From positions 1,922,001 to 1,986,000 of the forward strand of contig NZ_CP119989.1 of the NCBI RefSeq assembly GCF_029338555.1: DNA of 64,000 bases, written 5' to 3'. A model generated the notes under the pieces. It saw only the letters and a list, made by a program, of their open reading frames with translations. It did no database searches and was not told the DNA's origin. Within the stretch, counting starts at the first letter, position 1; each line of letters opens with the position of its first letter. Both the position numbers and the translations under genes were made by a program. Positions 32,871 to 40,617 of this stretch are shown piece after piece. The stretch is from Halobaculum marinum. Its GTDB lineage: Archaea; Halobacteriota; Halobacteria; Halobacteriales; Haloferacaceae.

Positions 32871-33290
32871 ATGAACCGACGCCGCTTCCTCGCGACCGTC
32901 GGCGCCGGCGCGGCGACGGCGCTTGCGGGCTGTTCCGCTGTCCTCCCCGGTGCCGCCGCGGACGACTACGACGTCGGCATGACCGCCGAGGCGTTCACGC
33001 CGTTCGAGATTACGGTGTCCGTCGGCGACACGGTCGTCTGGGAGAACACCTCTACTCGCGCGCACTCGGTGACCGCCTACGAGGAGCAGATTCCCGCCGA
33101 CGCCGACTTCTTCGCCACCGGCGGCTACGACTCTGAGGCCGCCGCACGCGAGGCGTGGGACGGTAGTGAGGGCGCCATCACGTCGGGCGAGCGCTACGAA
33201 CACACCTTCGAGGTGCCCGGCGACTACACCTACTTCTGCATCCCCCACGAGCAGGCCGGGATGGTCGGCGTCGTGCGCGTCGAGGAGTAG
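32871..33290 (+). CDS. halocyanin-like blue copper lipoprotein
   Basis: A 139-residue type 1 copper protein. The N terminus has a twin-arginine motif (N-R-R-R-F-L) and a lipobox L-A-G-C (cysteine 21), so it should be exported folded by Tat and anchored by lipid on the outer face. Copper ligands are H65, C123, H126 and M131 (Y-F-C-I-P-H-E-Q-A-G-M). Halocyanins carry electrons in haloarchaeal respiration, possibly to the CuA subunit of the oxidase (inference). It starts at ATG 32871 and is divergent from the phospholipid synthase gene. Confidence 0.92.
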   Translation: MNRRRFLATVGAGAATALAGCSAVLPGAAADDYDVGMTAEAFTPFEITVSVGDTVVWENTSTRAHSVTAYEEQIPADADFFATGGYDSEAAAREAWDGSEGAITSGERYEHTFEVPGDYTYFCIPHEQAGMVGVVRVEE

Positions 33291-33327
33291 ATGGCCGGCT
33301 TGTGAGTGGCCTGCCTGAGCGACGAAG

Positions 33328-34011
33328 CTACTTGCTACGCTCGAAGTACCCAGACGCTACAACGACGTTTCTGACCATCATAGAGAACACGAGGAACGGT
33401 ACTACGGCCAGTAACAACCCACGGGACACCGATCCCGTCGATTCTACTGCCCACACCCCTAGTGCAGCGAGAGACGTGACCGCCGCGCCAGCGAAGATCA
33501 GTTGAATGAACGTGGTGGTCAAGGTGCTCGACGACCGGCCTTGTCTCCCAACTCGGCCCGCGTGCTCGAACTCGTCGGCCTCGGTGAATTGGATCCTGGA
33601 GAAGACGTCGCTGTGAGCCTTCAACAACCCAGGGTAGTGTCTGTCAACCTCGTACTCGATTTGGCGGCGCCGGTTCCAAGCCGCGTTCCGCGCTCCCATG
33701 AACGAGTCTGTCCACACCCATAGGACGTAGAACGAGAGCGACCCGAACGCGGCGACTGCGGAGAGGGCGAGCAACTGTCCAGTACGGTGGAGTGTCAGCC
33801 CCGTGTTGAGCAGAACTCCCGAGAAGATGAGTGAGAGGTAAAACCCCGTGTGAACCATCCTATCGCGATACCGTGCGTCCTCGCCTGCGGACTCGTGATC
33901 TCGGAGTAGTAGTTCCAGTTCGGTTCCCTCCAGATCTTCCGCATCGAGACGGCCGTCGGCTGGGAGATCTCCGTACGTCGATTCGTCACTTGTTGAGTCG
34001 GTTGATGCCAT
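33328..34011 (-). CDS. four-helix membrane protein of a low-GC islet
   Basis: A 227-residue protein of unknown family. Layout: an acidic N terminus (1-38), a helical D-H-E-S-A-G-E-D-A-R-Y-R-D segment, a first pair of hydrophobic helices (about 55-75 and 80-100), a basic then acidic soluble helical part (about 105-165, with W-N-R-R-R-Q-I-E-Y-E-V-D-R-H-Y-P), and a second pair of helices (about 167-190 and 195-215). The build recalls effector or sensor membrane proteins such as SLATT-like ones, but no motif proves it. GC is clearly lower than its neighbours (30 of 60 bases in 33361-33420). It lies 35 nt downstream of the Nudix-like gene and is probably co-transcribed with it. Confidence 0.6.
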   Translation of the reverse strand: MASTDSTSDESTYGDLPADGRLDAEDLEGTELELLLRDHESAGEDARYRDRMVHTGFYLSLIFSGVLLNTGLTLHRTGQLLALSAVAAFGSLSFYVLWVWTDSFMGARNAAWNRRRQIEYEVDRHYPGLLKAHSDVFSRIQFTEADEFEHAGRVGRQGRSSSTLTTTFIQLIFAGAAVTSLAALGVWAVESTGSVSRGLLLAVVPFLVFSMMVRNVVVASGYFERSK

Positions 34012-34046
34012 CGTTTCTGTCGTACCGTCTCTTCGGGTGGGTCCAG

Positions 34047-34946
34047 TTACTTACCAGTGACGACACGCTCAACTGCATCTTCCAACGGCACGTCGAGCAG
34101 GTTCGACCCCACCAAGTACAGCATCATCGCCGTCTTCGGCGTGAGGCTGTACTCGCTCACTGCATCGTCGAGTTGTGATTCGATAACCACGGGAAGAGAG
34201 CCGTTCGATTCCGCCCTGGAGAGGACTTGTTCGACGACGCGCCCATCCAAGGGTACCCAAACCAACTCCGCGAACTCGTCGGCGTCAGGCGCTCCTCTCC
34301 ACCGTCGCGACACTGTTTCACGATCCAATTCGGTCGTGAGCACAGAGAACAGGGCGGGATTTGCGTCGGTCTCGTCACCGAGTTCCTCGAAGATGCCGAG
34401 GCACCTGACAGCTACGTCCTGTGCCTCGACGCCGAGTTCCTCTTCGGTCTCTCGCAACAGCAGTTCCGGCGCTAGCGGTCCGGTCCGTCCAACTGGCAGG
34501 TCCTCGGTCGTCATGTACCCACTCCCGGGAACCGAGAACTGCGGATACCCACCACGCCACGTCTTCGGCCGCAGACCGAGGAGGAGGTAGTCGTCTGTCA
34601 CCAACGCGTTGTACGTGGAGAGGACGTGTATATCGGAGCGTATCCGATCGACTCGCTCGTCTCGGTCGGGGTGGCTCTGGTGTTCTCTCGAATGGAGGAC
34701 GTCCTGTCGCGCCAAGTAGTCCTCGAACGGGATCGGTGAGACGAGTAACTCCGACCCTCGAACGGCCTCCAAGTTGACCGCTGTCTCCGAAGGACTCTCA
34801 GCAGAGCGGTCTTCGAGTGCCGATGACAACAACTCTCTTGTGTCGCGTTCCCACGCTTCAGTCGCCAGCTCTGTCCAGCGAACGCTGATCTCAGATGGCG
34901 CTACGCCGTCTGGGGAGAAGTCACACCACACACGTATCCTTGGCAT
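34047..34946 (-). CDS. Nudix-like protein with an N-terminal extension (low-GC islet)
   Basis: A 299-residue protein. Residues about 1-110 are an unrecognised domain. Residues about 125-250 form a Nudix-like fold (Y-L-L-L-G-L-R-P-K-T-W, F-S-V-P-G-S-G-Y-M-T-T-E-D-L). The Nudix helix R-E-T-E-E-E-L-G-V keeps the metal-binding glutamates, but the first half of the box lacks the usual G and E at their positions, so it may bind rather than cleave its ligand. The final 50 residues are helical. It starts at ATG 34946 (M-P-R-I-R-V-W); an ATG at 34967 is possible. A TATA-like element sits about 37 nt upstream of 34946. The gene is the first of a likely two-gene operon. Confidence 0.65.
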   Translation of the reverse strand: MPRIRVWCDFSPDGVAPSEISVRWTELATEAWERDTRELLSSALEDRSAESPSETAVNLEAVRGSELLVSPIPFEDYLARQDVLHSREHQSHPDRDERVDRIRSDIHVLSTYNALVTDDYLLLGLRPKTWRGGYPQFSVPGSGYMTTEDLPVGRTGPLAPELLLRETEEELGVEAQDVAVRCLGIFEELGDETDANPALFSVLTTELDRETVSRRWRGAPDADEFAELVWVPLDGRVVEQVLSRAESNGSLPVVIESQLDDAVSEYSLTPKTAMMLYLVGSNLLDVPLEDAVERVVTGK

Positions 34947-34979
34947 CGGTGCTGTCCGAGGATCCATTCCCGGATCTGG

Positions 34980-34988
34980 GATTTAACT
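34980..34988 (-). promoter_or_regulatory. TATA-like element of the low-GC islet
   Basis: AGTTAAAT on the minus strand is about 37 nt upstream of the ATG at 34946 and would place transcription start about 10 nt before it. This spacing favours 34946 over 34967 as the start. Confidence 0.4.
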
Positions 34989-35038
34989 CCTCTTACACGT
35001 CAGCACCGACCACAGCGGCACTGCTGTCCGCACGTGTT

Positions 35039-35050
35039 CTTTTAAAAAGG
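35039..35050 (-). terminator. oligo-T terminator after the rps3ae operon
   Basis: On the minus strand CCCTTTTTAAAAG lies about 20 nt after the rps3ae stop. A run of T residues is the usual archaeal terminator, and it separates the ribosomal operon from the islet. Confidence 0.5.
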
Positions 35051-35069
35051 GCTAGGTAGTCTCTGCGAG

Positions 35070-35711
35070 TTACTCCTCGACGGCGACGTCGTCGTCGTCC
35101 ACGTCGACCGCGGCCTCCTCCTCGGCGGCGATCTCTTCGGGACGCGCCTCGAGCTGGAGCTTCTTGATCTCGACGCGGCGCAGCGGGTACACCGTCTTCG
35201 CCTCTCCGTAGATCGCCGACGAGAGGCGCCCCTCGACGACGGAGTCGATGAGCTCCGAGAACGAGTGGTCCTCGGCGGCCTGCTCGACCAGGTCGATCAT
35301 GATCTGGCGGATGGCCTGCTCTTGCGAGCGGTCGGCCTTCTTCGTCGTGAACGCGACCGGGCTGACGCGGACGCGGTAGTCGTCGGTCGTGCGCACGGTG
35401 ATGTGCAGGTCGACCTTCGAGGCGCCGCGACGCACCATCGAGCGGAGGTAGTCGCGCGTCAGCTCGTGGCCGACGAACTCCGTGTAGGCGGCGTCGGAGC
35501 CGACGTCCGTGATCTTGAACTTCAGCTTCGTGTTGTCCTGTCCCTGGTCACCGGTGATCTCGCCGAGCGTCGTGTCGACCGTACGGCCGACGACCTGCTC
35601 GGGCTCCTCGGCCATCGTCTCGCCGAGCTCCGCGCGGTCGAACTGCTCGGGCGCGAGGACGGTGTACCAGCGCTTCCCCTGTCGTTGTCGTGAAACCGAT
35701 CGTTCACTCAT
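35070..35711 (-). CDS. rps3ae: 30S ribosomal protein eS1 (S3Ae)
   Basis: A 213-residue ribosomal protein eS1. The N-terminal S-V-S-R-Q-R-Q-G-K-R-W-Y-T-V-L-A-P and the D-Q-G-Q-D-N-T-K-L-K-F-K-I segment are diagnostic, and the acidic C-terminal tail (about 185-213) is common in haloarchaea. It is a structural protein of the small subunit near the mRNA exit. Its start overlaps the pcc1 stop by 4 nt (35708-35711), so it is translated in the same operon as pcc1, the RecJ-like gene and rps15. Confidence 0.95.
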   Translation of the reverse strand: MSERSVSRQRQGKRWYTVLAPEQFDRAELGETMAEEPEQVVGRTVDTTLGEITGDQGQDNTKLKFKITDVGSDAAYTEFVGHELTRDYLRSMVRRGASKVDLHITVRTTDDYRVRVSPVAFTTKKADRSQEQAIRQIMIDLVEQAAEDHSFSELIDSVVEGRLSSAIYGEAKTVYPLRRVEIKKLQLEARPEEIAAEEEAAVDVDDDDVAVEE

Positions 35712-36097
35712 GTGTCGTGTGTGTCGTTGTCTGCGTCTGCGGTGTCGCGGCGGGCGCTCGCGCGCTCGTCGCGACCGTCGCGGATCCCGTCCGCGTCGTT
35801 CGGCTCGGTCGCGTCCGTCGCGACCGCCGTGTCGTCCGTCTCCCGGCCCGTCGCGGCCACGTCGTCGGCCACGGCGAGGTTCACGAGGTAGTCGTCCACC
35901 GACGCGAGGAAGCCGCCGGTCGTCTCCCGCGTGATGCGGGTGCGGACCGTCGTCCCTTCGCTGGTCGTCTCGATGTCTGCGGTGTTGTCCGGCGCCAGCG
36001 CCGCCGCGACCGTCCGGGCCGCCGCGGCGTCGGCGTGCGTCGTCTCCACGACGGCGGTGCGGGCGCACTCGTCGGCCGCGGGGTCGACCCCGGTCAT
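35708..36097 (-). CDS. KEOPS complex subunit Pcc1
   Basis: A 129-residue protein. Residues 12-80 form the Pcc1 domain (V-V-E-T-T-H, A-A-A-L-A-P-D-N, T-R-I-T-R-E-T-T-G-G-F-L-A-S-V-D-D-Y-L-V-N), the dimerising subunit of the KEOPS complex that makes the t6A base of tRNA. Residues 81-129 are a long acidic, probably disordered tail. Its stop overlaps the rps3ae start by 4 nt and its own start overlaps the RecJ-like stop by 4 nt. This order is found in many haloarchaea. Confidence 0.85.
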   Translation of the reverse strand: MTGVDPAADECARTAVVETTHADAAAARTVAAALAPDNTADIETTSEGTTVRTRITRETTGGFLASVDDYLVNLAVADDVAATGRETDDTAVATDATEPNDADGIRDGRDERASARRDTADADNDTHDT

Positions 36098-37269
36098 CGC
36101 AGGGCCTCCCTGAAGCCGCCGATGAACGCCTGCACGTCGCCGCCGGTGAAGCGTGCGTCGCCCGCGCGAGCGTCGCCGACCACGTCGGCGCCGTCAGCGT
36201 CGTCGTCGCCGTCGGAGTCGGTCGCCGCTACCCCCGCCCTGAGGGCGGCGGTCGCGTCAGTCGACCCGTCGCCGGCGGCGGCTGCTGCGTCGTCGGAGAC
36301 GACGAGTGCCAGCGGTTCCGGCGAGGCGAAGTCGCGCACCAGTCGTGCGGCAGCCGGCAGCGTCGACGCGTCGGACGGATCCGTCTCCACGCGGGCGACG
36401 AACACGCCGTCGTACCGACCCGTCGTCGGGTCGGCGAGCGCGTCGTGGACGCGGGCGGCGTGGTCGCGCCAGGTGTCTACCGCGGCGTCTGCCGCGTCGG
36501 CGCCCAGCGCCAGCGCCACCCCGAGTCCGGGGCGTTCGCGTGCGAGCGCGTCGAACACGTCCGCGGCGCCTTCGAGCGTCGCGAACGGTCCGGTCGGCGT
36601 CTCGTGCGGGTGCAGTGCGCGCGTCGTCGCGGCGACCGCCTGTTCTGGCGCACCGTCGGTCGCGTCGAGCGCGACCGCGGACGCCAGTCGGCGGTGGTCG
36701 TCGTCCGCGGGGTCGGTGCCGACCCCGAGGTCGTCGAGCAGGCCGCGGGCCGATTCGGCGTCGCCGGAGTACGGCGTCCGCACCAGCGTCGTGTGGGCGA
36801 GCGCGTCCGCGAGGTCCGCCGTCGGCGCAGCCACGCCGGGGCGTCGTCGGACGACGCCGCGCCGTTCTGCCTCCTCCAGCAGACTACCGCTGCCGCCGTC
36901 GCCGGGCATGGTGCCCGCGGCGACGACGCCGGTGAGTCCGACCAGCGGGTCGGGTTCGACGCCGAGCCTGTCGACGACCGCGCTCGCGACAGCCGACACG
37001 GGTCGGTCCCCGGTCGGCACCGCCGTCGCGTTCGGCGCCGTCCAGCCCAGCGCCAGCGCGGTGCCGTCGCCGTCTGGGACGATCGCGTCCCGGGTAGTGC
37101 GCACCTGAAACGCCGTGGCGCGGTCGTCGAGCGCGCGTGCGAGCACGCCGGCGGCCGCGAGTGTGTCGCCCGTCGGGCGAGCGTACACGCGGACGAAGTC
37201 CGCCCCCGACAGCGCCGCGGCTACCCGTTCGGGGTCGGCCTCGGTCGGTGGGTCGGCGGCGGTTGACAT
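36094..37269 (-). CDS. RecJ-like/DHH-superfamily protein without clear catalytic motifs
   Basis: A 391-residue protein in the position where haloarchaea carry a RecJ-like gene between rps15 and pcc1. The N terminus V-R-V-Y-A-R-P-T-G-D-T-L-A-A-A-G-V-L resembles the first DHH motif region (where active enzymes have D-x-D), but the aspartates are reduced to one and no clear D-H-H is seen. This suggests a non-catalytic paralogue with a structural or regulatory role, perhaps at the replication fork; this is inference. A region near 340-365 is acidic and of low complexity. It follows rps15 by 30 nt. Confidence 0.7.
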   Translation of the reverse strand: MSTAADPPTEADPERVAAALSGADFVRVYARPTGDTLAAAGVLARALDDRATAFQVRTTRDAIVPDGDGTALALGWTAPNATAVPTGDRPVSAVASAVVDRLGVEPDPLVGLTGVVAAGTMPGDGGSGSLLEEAERRGVVRRRPGVAAPTADLADALAHTTLVRTPYSGDAESARGLLDDLGVGTDPADDDHRRLASAVALDATDGAPEQAVAATTRALHPHETPTGPFATLEGAADVFDALARERPGLGVALALGADAADAAVDTWRDHAARVHDALADPTTGRYDGVFVARVETDPSDASTLPAAARLVRDFASPEPLALVVSDDAAAAAGDGSTDATAALRAGVAATDSDGDDDADGADVVGDARAGDARFTGGDVQAFIGGFREALR

Positions 37270-37299
37270 CGAGTGGATCCTCGTGAGTGGGTGAGCGGC

Positions 37300-37773
37300 T
37301 TACGCGTCGTCCTCGAGGAGGTCGACGGCCGTCTCGTACGTGTACCGGAAGTCCTCATCGAGGGCGCCGCCGCGGTAGTAGTCCACGAGACGGCGGATCT
37401 TCGACTCGGTGTTCTGGAGCGCGCGCTTGTTCTGCGCGTCCTGCTGGTTCTCCGCCATGTGCTCGCGCAGGCGAACCGCGCGGGACATGAGGTTCCGCAG
37501 GTCTTCGGGCAGGTTAGAGCCGGCGTCGTGCTCGTCGAGGATCTCGGTGACCTTCTTGCCCGTGGCGTTCTTCACGTTCGGGACCGGCGTGCCCTTCACG
37601 CCCTCGTCGCGCAGTTTCAGGCCGATGACGCTGGGGTCGTGGCCCTGTTCGGCGAGTTCGACGACGCGCGCTTCGACGTCGTCGGCGTCGACGTCGCTCC
37701 ACTCCGGGGGTTCGTCTGCCGCGGGGTTGTCCGAACCGGACGACCCACGTCGGCGGGTGTGCATTCGTGCCAT
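37300..37773 (-). CDS. rps15: 30S ribosomal protein uS15
   Basis: A 157-residue archaeal/eukaryotic-type S15. Features are the N-terminal M-A-R-M-H-T-R-R-R-G-S-S-G-S, the archaeal extension (about 15-75, V-I-G-L-K-L-R-D-E-G-V-K-G-T-P), and the C-terminal rRNA-binding domain (K-R-A-L-Q-N-T-E-S-K-I-R-R-L-V-D-Y-Y-R). It is the first gene of the operon rps15 - RecJ-like - pcc1 - rps3ae. Between it and tRNA-Ala are about 270 nt without a gene, which must contain its leader and promoter. Confidence 0.95.
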   Translation of the reverse strand: MARMHTRRRGSSGSDNPAADEPPEWSDVDADDVEARVVELAEQGHDPSVIGLKLRDEGVKGTPVPNVKNATGKKVTEILDEHDAGSNLPEDLRNLMSRAVRLREHMAENQQDAQNKRALQNTESKIRRLVDYYRGGALDEDFRYTYETAVDLLEDDA

Positions 37774-38011
37774 TGTCTGAGTTGGAACGTCGGCCGCAGA
37801 AGCGAGCCACCGCCGGCTGTCGCCCCCGAACGCGCCACCTGGCGCAGTCGGGCAGTCGGCGGGGGCACATCCGCAATCCCAAGCCCACGAGGGGCGAGTC
37901 AGAGTTGCGGCCGTGCTGTTCCCAACCGTGTGAACTCAGTCGCGCTCCTAAGGGTTTTCCATCCGGTCGCTACCGTGTGTCGTCGTGCCGTACTGACCTG
38001 CAGTCGTAGCC

Positions 38012-38019
38012 CTTAAGTA
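38012..38019 (+). promoter_or_regulatory. TATA-like element of tRNA-Ala
   Basis: CTTAAGTA is centred about 32 nt before the tRNA 5' end, a normal spacing for an archaeal tRNA promoter. Confidence 0.5.
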
Positions 38020-38047
38020 CAGAACGGCGATACTCAGTAGTGCAGGC

Positions 38048-38119
38048 GGGCTCGTAGATCAGTGGTAGATCGTTCCCTTGGCAGGGGAAAGGCCGCGGGT
38101 TCAAATCCCGCCGAGTCCA
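38048..38119 (+). tRNA. tRNA-Ala (anticodon GGC)
   Basis: Acceptor GGGCTCG pairs with CGAGTCC, which includes the G3-U70 wobble pair that identifies alanine tRNAs. The anticodon stem TTCCC/GGGAA encloses TTGGCAG, giving anticodon GGC (codon GCC). D-arm and T-arm (GGTTCAAATCC) are normal. Discriminator A is at 38119; CCA is not encoded. Confidence 0.95.
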
Positions 38120-38176
38120 CTCCAGTTTCTCACTCCCCTACGGTCACGTCAGACCGGTGTCTCCACCTTTCGTGTC

Positions 38177-38533
38177 TCAGCTCCAGCTCCCCGGCAGGCA
38201 GTGGACGTTGTGGCGGAGGAGTTCGAGCGCCGGTTCGATGGCCGCGAACTCGCCGCCGCGAGCGACCGTCTCGGTGGCCGGGTCCCAGTCGACGTACCCC
38301 ACGTACGCCAGTTTCGGCAGGTGTACGTGGTGGAGCCTGATGCGCTCACGCTCCGGGATGTCGTCTCCCTTCGTCAGCGTCGTGCAGTCGACGCGTTCCC
38401 CGTAGTCGACGCGCGTGAGTCTGTCGAGTATCCGCCGGCGCATCGGGTGGGCCAACTGCGCGAACAGTTCGTCTTGTGGGTAGGTGTCCGTCCACTCGTG
38501 ACCCCCGCCGACATGATTGGTACTGATCCCCAT
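38177..38533 (-). CDS. DUF7344-type winged-helix regulator
   Basis: A 118-residue protein with a haloarchaeal winged-helix domain: D-E-L-F-A-Q-L-A-H-P-M-R-R-R-I-L-D-R-L near 21-40, then I-R-L-H-H-V-H-L-P-K-L-A-Y-V-G-Y-V-D-W-D near 63-82. This is the pattern of the DUF7344/ArsR-like halobacterial family of presumed transcription factors. No ligand is known. It lies between tRNA-Ala and the Bat-type regulator gene and shares the latter's strand. Start at 38533. Confidence 0.78.
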   Translation of the reverse strand: MGISTNHVGGGHEWTDTYPQDELFAQLAHPMRRRILDRLTRVDYGERVDCTTLTKGDDIPERERIRLHHVHLPKLAYVGYVDWDPATETVARGGEFAAIEPALELLRHNVHCLPGSWS

Positions 38534-38571
38534 AGTCGGTCCGACGGGTGGCGCGAGCATATGGATTGACG

Positions 38572-39924
38572 CTAAGCTTCTAGCTCTTCGAAGAACCACA
38601 CGACCAGTTTCGCCTCCGCCCGCCGGAGGTGTCGCAACCACGTCGACGAGGCGATCCCCATCGAGTCGGCGAGATCTTCGGCGCTGCTCGTCCGCGGCCA
38701 CTCGAAGTAGCCCGCGAGGTACGCCGCGCGGAGGGTCTCCCGCTGGCGTTCGGTGAGCGCGTCCGCCAGCGAGTCGCGGTACTGCCGCGTCGTGACGATC
38801 GGTCGGTCGAGCGTCCGTTTCGCGACGACCGTCGTGTCGGGGTACGCCGCTCGGAGTCCGTTGATCAGCCGCTGGAACTCCGCGTCGGCACCGATCTCAG
38901 CGACGACGGTGACGACGCCGTCCTCGGCGACCATCGACCGCGCGTTGGCACCGGCCTCGAACAGCGTCCGCACCGGCGAGGTGGTCACGTCGAGTTCCAC
39001 GAGGACGGCGTCGTCCTCCTCGAACACGATCCGACAGTCGTCGACCGACGGCGACGAGTCGACGGCGACGGCCACCTCCGCGCCGGTCGCACCGGTGACG
39101 GTGAGGTAGTGGAGCAGTCGCCCGTCGGAGGTGGGGACGACCCCTTCGAACTCACAGCGGCAGTCGAGACCGTCTGACAGTGCGCCGAAGAGCGCCTCTC
39201 CCTCGATCCGAACGGTCACCTCGACCACCGCGTCAGCGGTGAGCGACCGCTGGTACCGCGCACGGCGTGCGCGCTCGCGTTCGAGTTCGCTCCGGACCTC
39301 CCGGCGTTCGGTGACGTCGCGCAGCACCGAGAGGTGGAGTCCGGGGAGGATGTCCGGCGTCGCCGCGAACTCGAGCAGCCGCCGTTCTCCGTCCGGGCGG
39401 ACCAACGGGAACAGTCCGCGGTCGAGGTCAGACTGCTGGAAGTCCTGCCAGGCGCTCGCGACGTCGTACCCCTCTTCGGCGTAGTCCGTCGCGCGCGTAC
39501 CGAGCAGTTCCTCCCGGGGCAGGCCGAACAGGTCGCAGGCGGCGGGGTTCACGTCGACGTACCGCCCCTCGTCGTCGGCGATCAGGATGGCGTCGAACGC
39601 CCGCTCGAAGACCGCGCGGTACTTTCGCTCGCTCGCGACCACCGCCTCGTACTCGGGTGCGTCGTCCAGAGCGACATCACTGTCTCGCTGGGTGGGTTCG
39701 GCGGCGTCGACCGGGAGCCACCACACCCGACCGCGTGCGCCGACCTTCTTCGTCTCCAGGTCGCCGTCGGCGGCGAGTCGCTGGAGCTTCTTGTACGCCG
39801 TCGTCCGCGCACAGTCCAGTTCGGTCGCCACCTCCGTCGAGGTGAGCGGCTCGCCCGGTGCCGCCCGCTCGAACACCGCGCGAACCGCCGCGCTCGGGAC
39901 CGCCCCCGATCCCTCGTCTCCCAT
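38572..39924 (-). CDS. Bat-type PAS/HTH_10 transcriptional regulator
   Basis: A 450-residue regulator of the bacterio-opsin activator type. Order: N-terminal winged helix (about 5-70, L-D-C-A-R-T-T-A-Y-K-K-L-Q-R-L), PAS sensor domain (about 95-210, F-D-A-I-L-I-A-D-D-E-G-R-Y-V-D-V-N-P-A-A-C), a coiled linker, a Bat-associated domain (about 230-370), and HTH_10 at the C terminus (about 385-440, L-T-E-R-Q-R-E-T-L-R-A-A-Y-L-A-G-Y-F-E-W-P-R). The PAS suggests sensing of light, redox or oxygen. It is divergent from the pilin gene at 40213 and may control it (inference). Confidence 0.9.
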   Translation of the reverse strand: MGDEGSGAVPSAAVRAVFERAAPGEPLTSTEVATELDCARTTAYKKLQRLAADGDLETKKVGARGRVWWLPVDAAEPTQRDSDVALDDAPEYEAVVASERKYRAVFERAFDAILIADDEGRYVDVNPAACDLFGLPREELLGTRATDYAEEGYDVASAWQDFQQSDLDRGLFPLVRPDGERRLLEFAATPDILPGLHLSVLRDVTERREVRSELERERARRARYQRSLTADAVVEVTVRIEGEALFGALSDGLDCRCEFEGVVPTSDGRLLHYLTVTGATGAEVAVAVDSSPSVDDCRIVFEEDDAVLVELDVTTSPVRTLFEAGANARSMVAEDGVVTVVAEIGADAEFQRLINGLRAAYPDTTVVAKRTLDRPIVTTRQYRDSLADALTERQRETLRAAYLAGYFEWPRTSSAEDLADSMGIASSTWLRHLRRAEAKLVVWFFEELEA

Positions 39925-39948
39925 GCAGTGTCGGACGTGAGGGGACGA

Positions 39949-40127
39949 AATATCGTTGACGGTACCCCTCCCCCGCGGAATCGCTGCGTTCGCGTTCCTC
40001 GGGCGTGTTCGTTCCTCCTACGGCCCGTTAGCGGCCGGAGGTGTCCACCCATCGCGCGGAGTTCGACGCCGACAATACGACGGCAGTGTGATATGTTATT
40101 CTCACGTGTGATTACTTGAACGATATT
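39949..40127. promoter_or_regulatory. divergent promoter region between the Bat-type regulator and the pilin
   Basis: The region holds AACGATATT in both orientations, at 39949-39957 (minus) and 40119-40127 (plus), one near each gene. Two GTGTGAT direct repeats (40086-40092 and 40106-40112) lie exactly 20 bp apart upstream of the pilin, next to an AT-rich stretch. They may be regulator sites. Roles are inferred. Confidence 0.4.
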
Positions 40128-40212
40128 GTTATTATGTATGTCCTACGTAGCGTGCCACTACAGGACTACCGGGGGGCCGACCCTTCGGGGGGGACTGTGG
40201 AAACCGAACAAA

Positions 40213-40617
40213 ATGGACTTCAACGCACTCTTCGACGACGACCGCGCCGTCAGCCCCGTGATCGGTGTGATCCTCATGGTCGCGATCACAGTGATCCTCG
40301 CGGCGGTGATCGGCTCGTTCGTCCTCGGCCTGGGGAACAGCGTCCAACAGACGGCACCGAACACGAACTTCCAGTTCGACTACAACGGCAGCAGTGGAGT
40401 TGCAGCTGTCCACACTGGTGGTGATTCGATCTCGGCGAGTCAACTCAACGTTACGACGAGCCTCGACTCGACCACGAGTTGGTCCGGTGTGAGTGAAGTG
40501 ACAGCAGGGACGAACTCCTCGTACATCAAGCACGCCACGGACGACACGGTCCGCGTCATCTGGACCTCCGAGAACGGCGACACGTCGCAGACGCTCGCCG
40601 ACGAGAAGACCCCGTAA
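40213..40617 (+). CDS. archaeal type IV pilin
   Basis: A 134-residue pilin. The leader M-D-F-N-A-L-F-D-D-D-R is followed by A-V-S-P-V-I-G-V-I-L-M-V-A-I-T-V-I-L (residues 12-29), the haloarchaeal Pilin_N signature cut by the PibD peptidase. The hydrophobic helix runs to about 40. The rest is an exposed domain rich in S, T, N and G with N-x-S/T sites. The ATG at 40213 is chosen for this reason; the frame upstream of it is not coding. The leader RNA before it is about 80 nt and can form a short CCC/GGG hairpin. It is probably a major pilin assembled by one of the two secretion systems nearby. Confidence 0.9.
   Translation: MDFNALFDDDRAVSPVIGVILMVAITVILAAVIGSFVLGLGNSVQQTAPNTNFQFDYNGSSGVAAVHTGGDSISASQLNVTTSLDSTTSWSGVSEVTAGTNSSYIKHATDDTVRVIWTSENGDTSQTLADEKTP

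Noticed and set aside
38062-38340. Open frame starting inside tRNA-Ala
   Set aside because: Its first codons are tRNA sequence and the rest is opposite the winged-helix gene.
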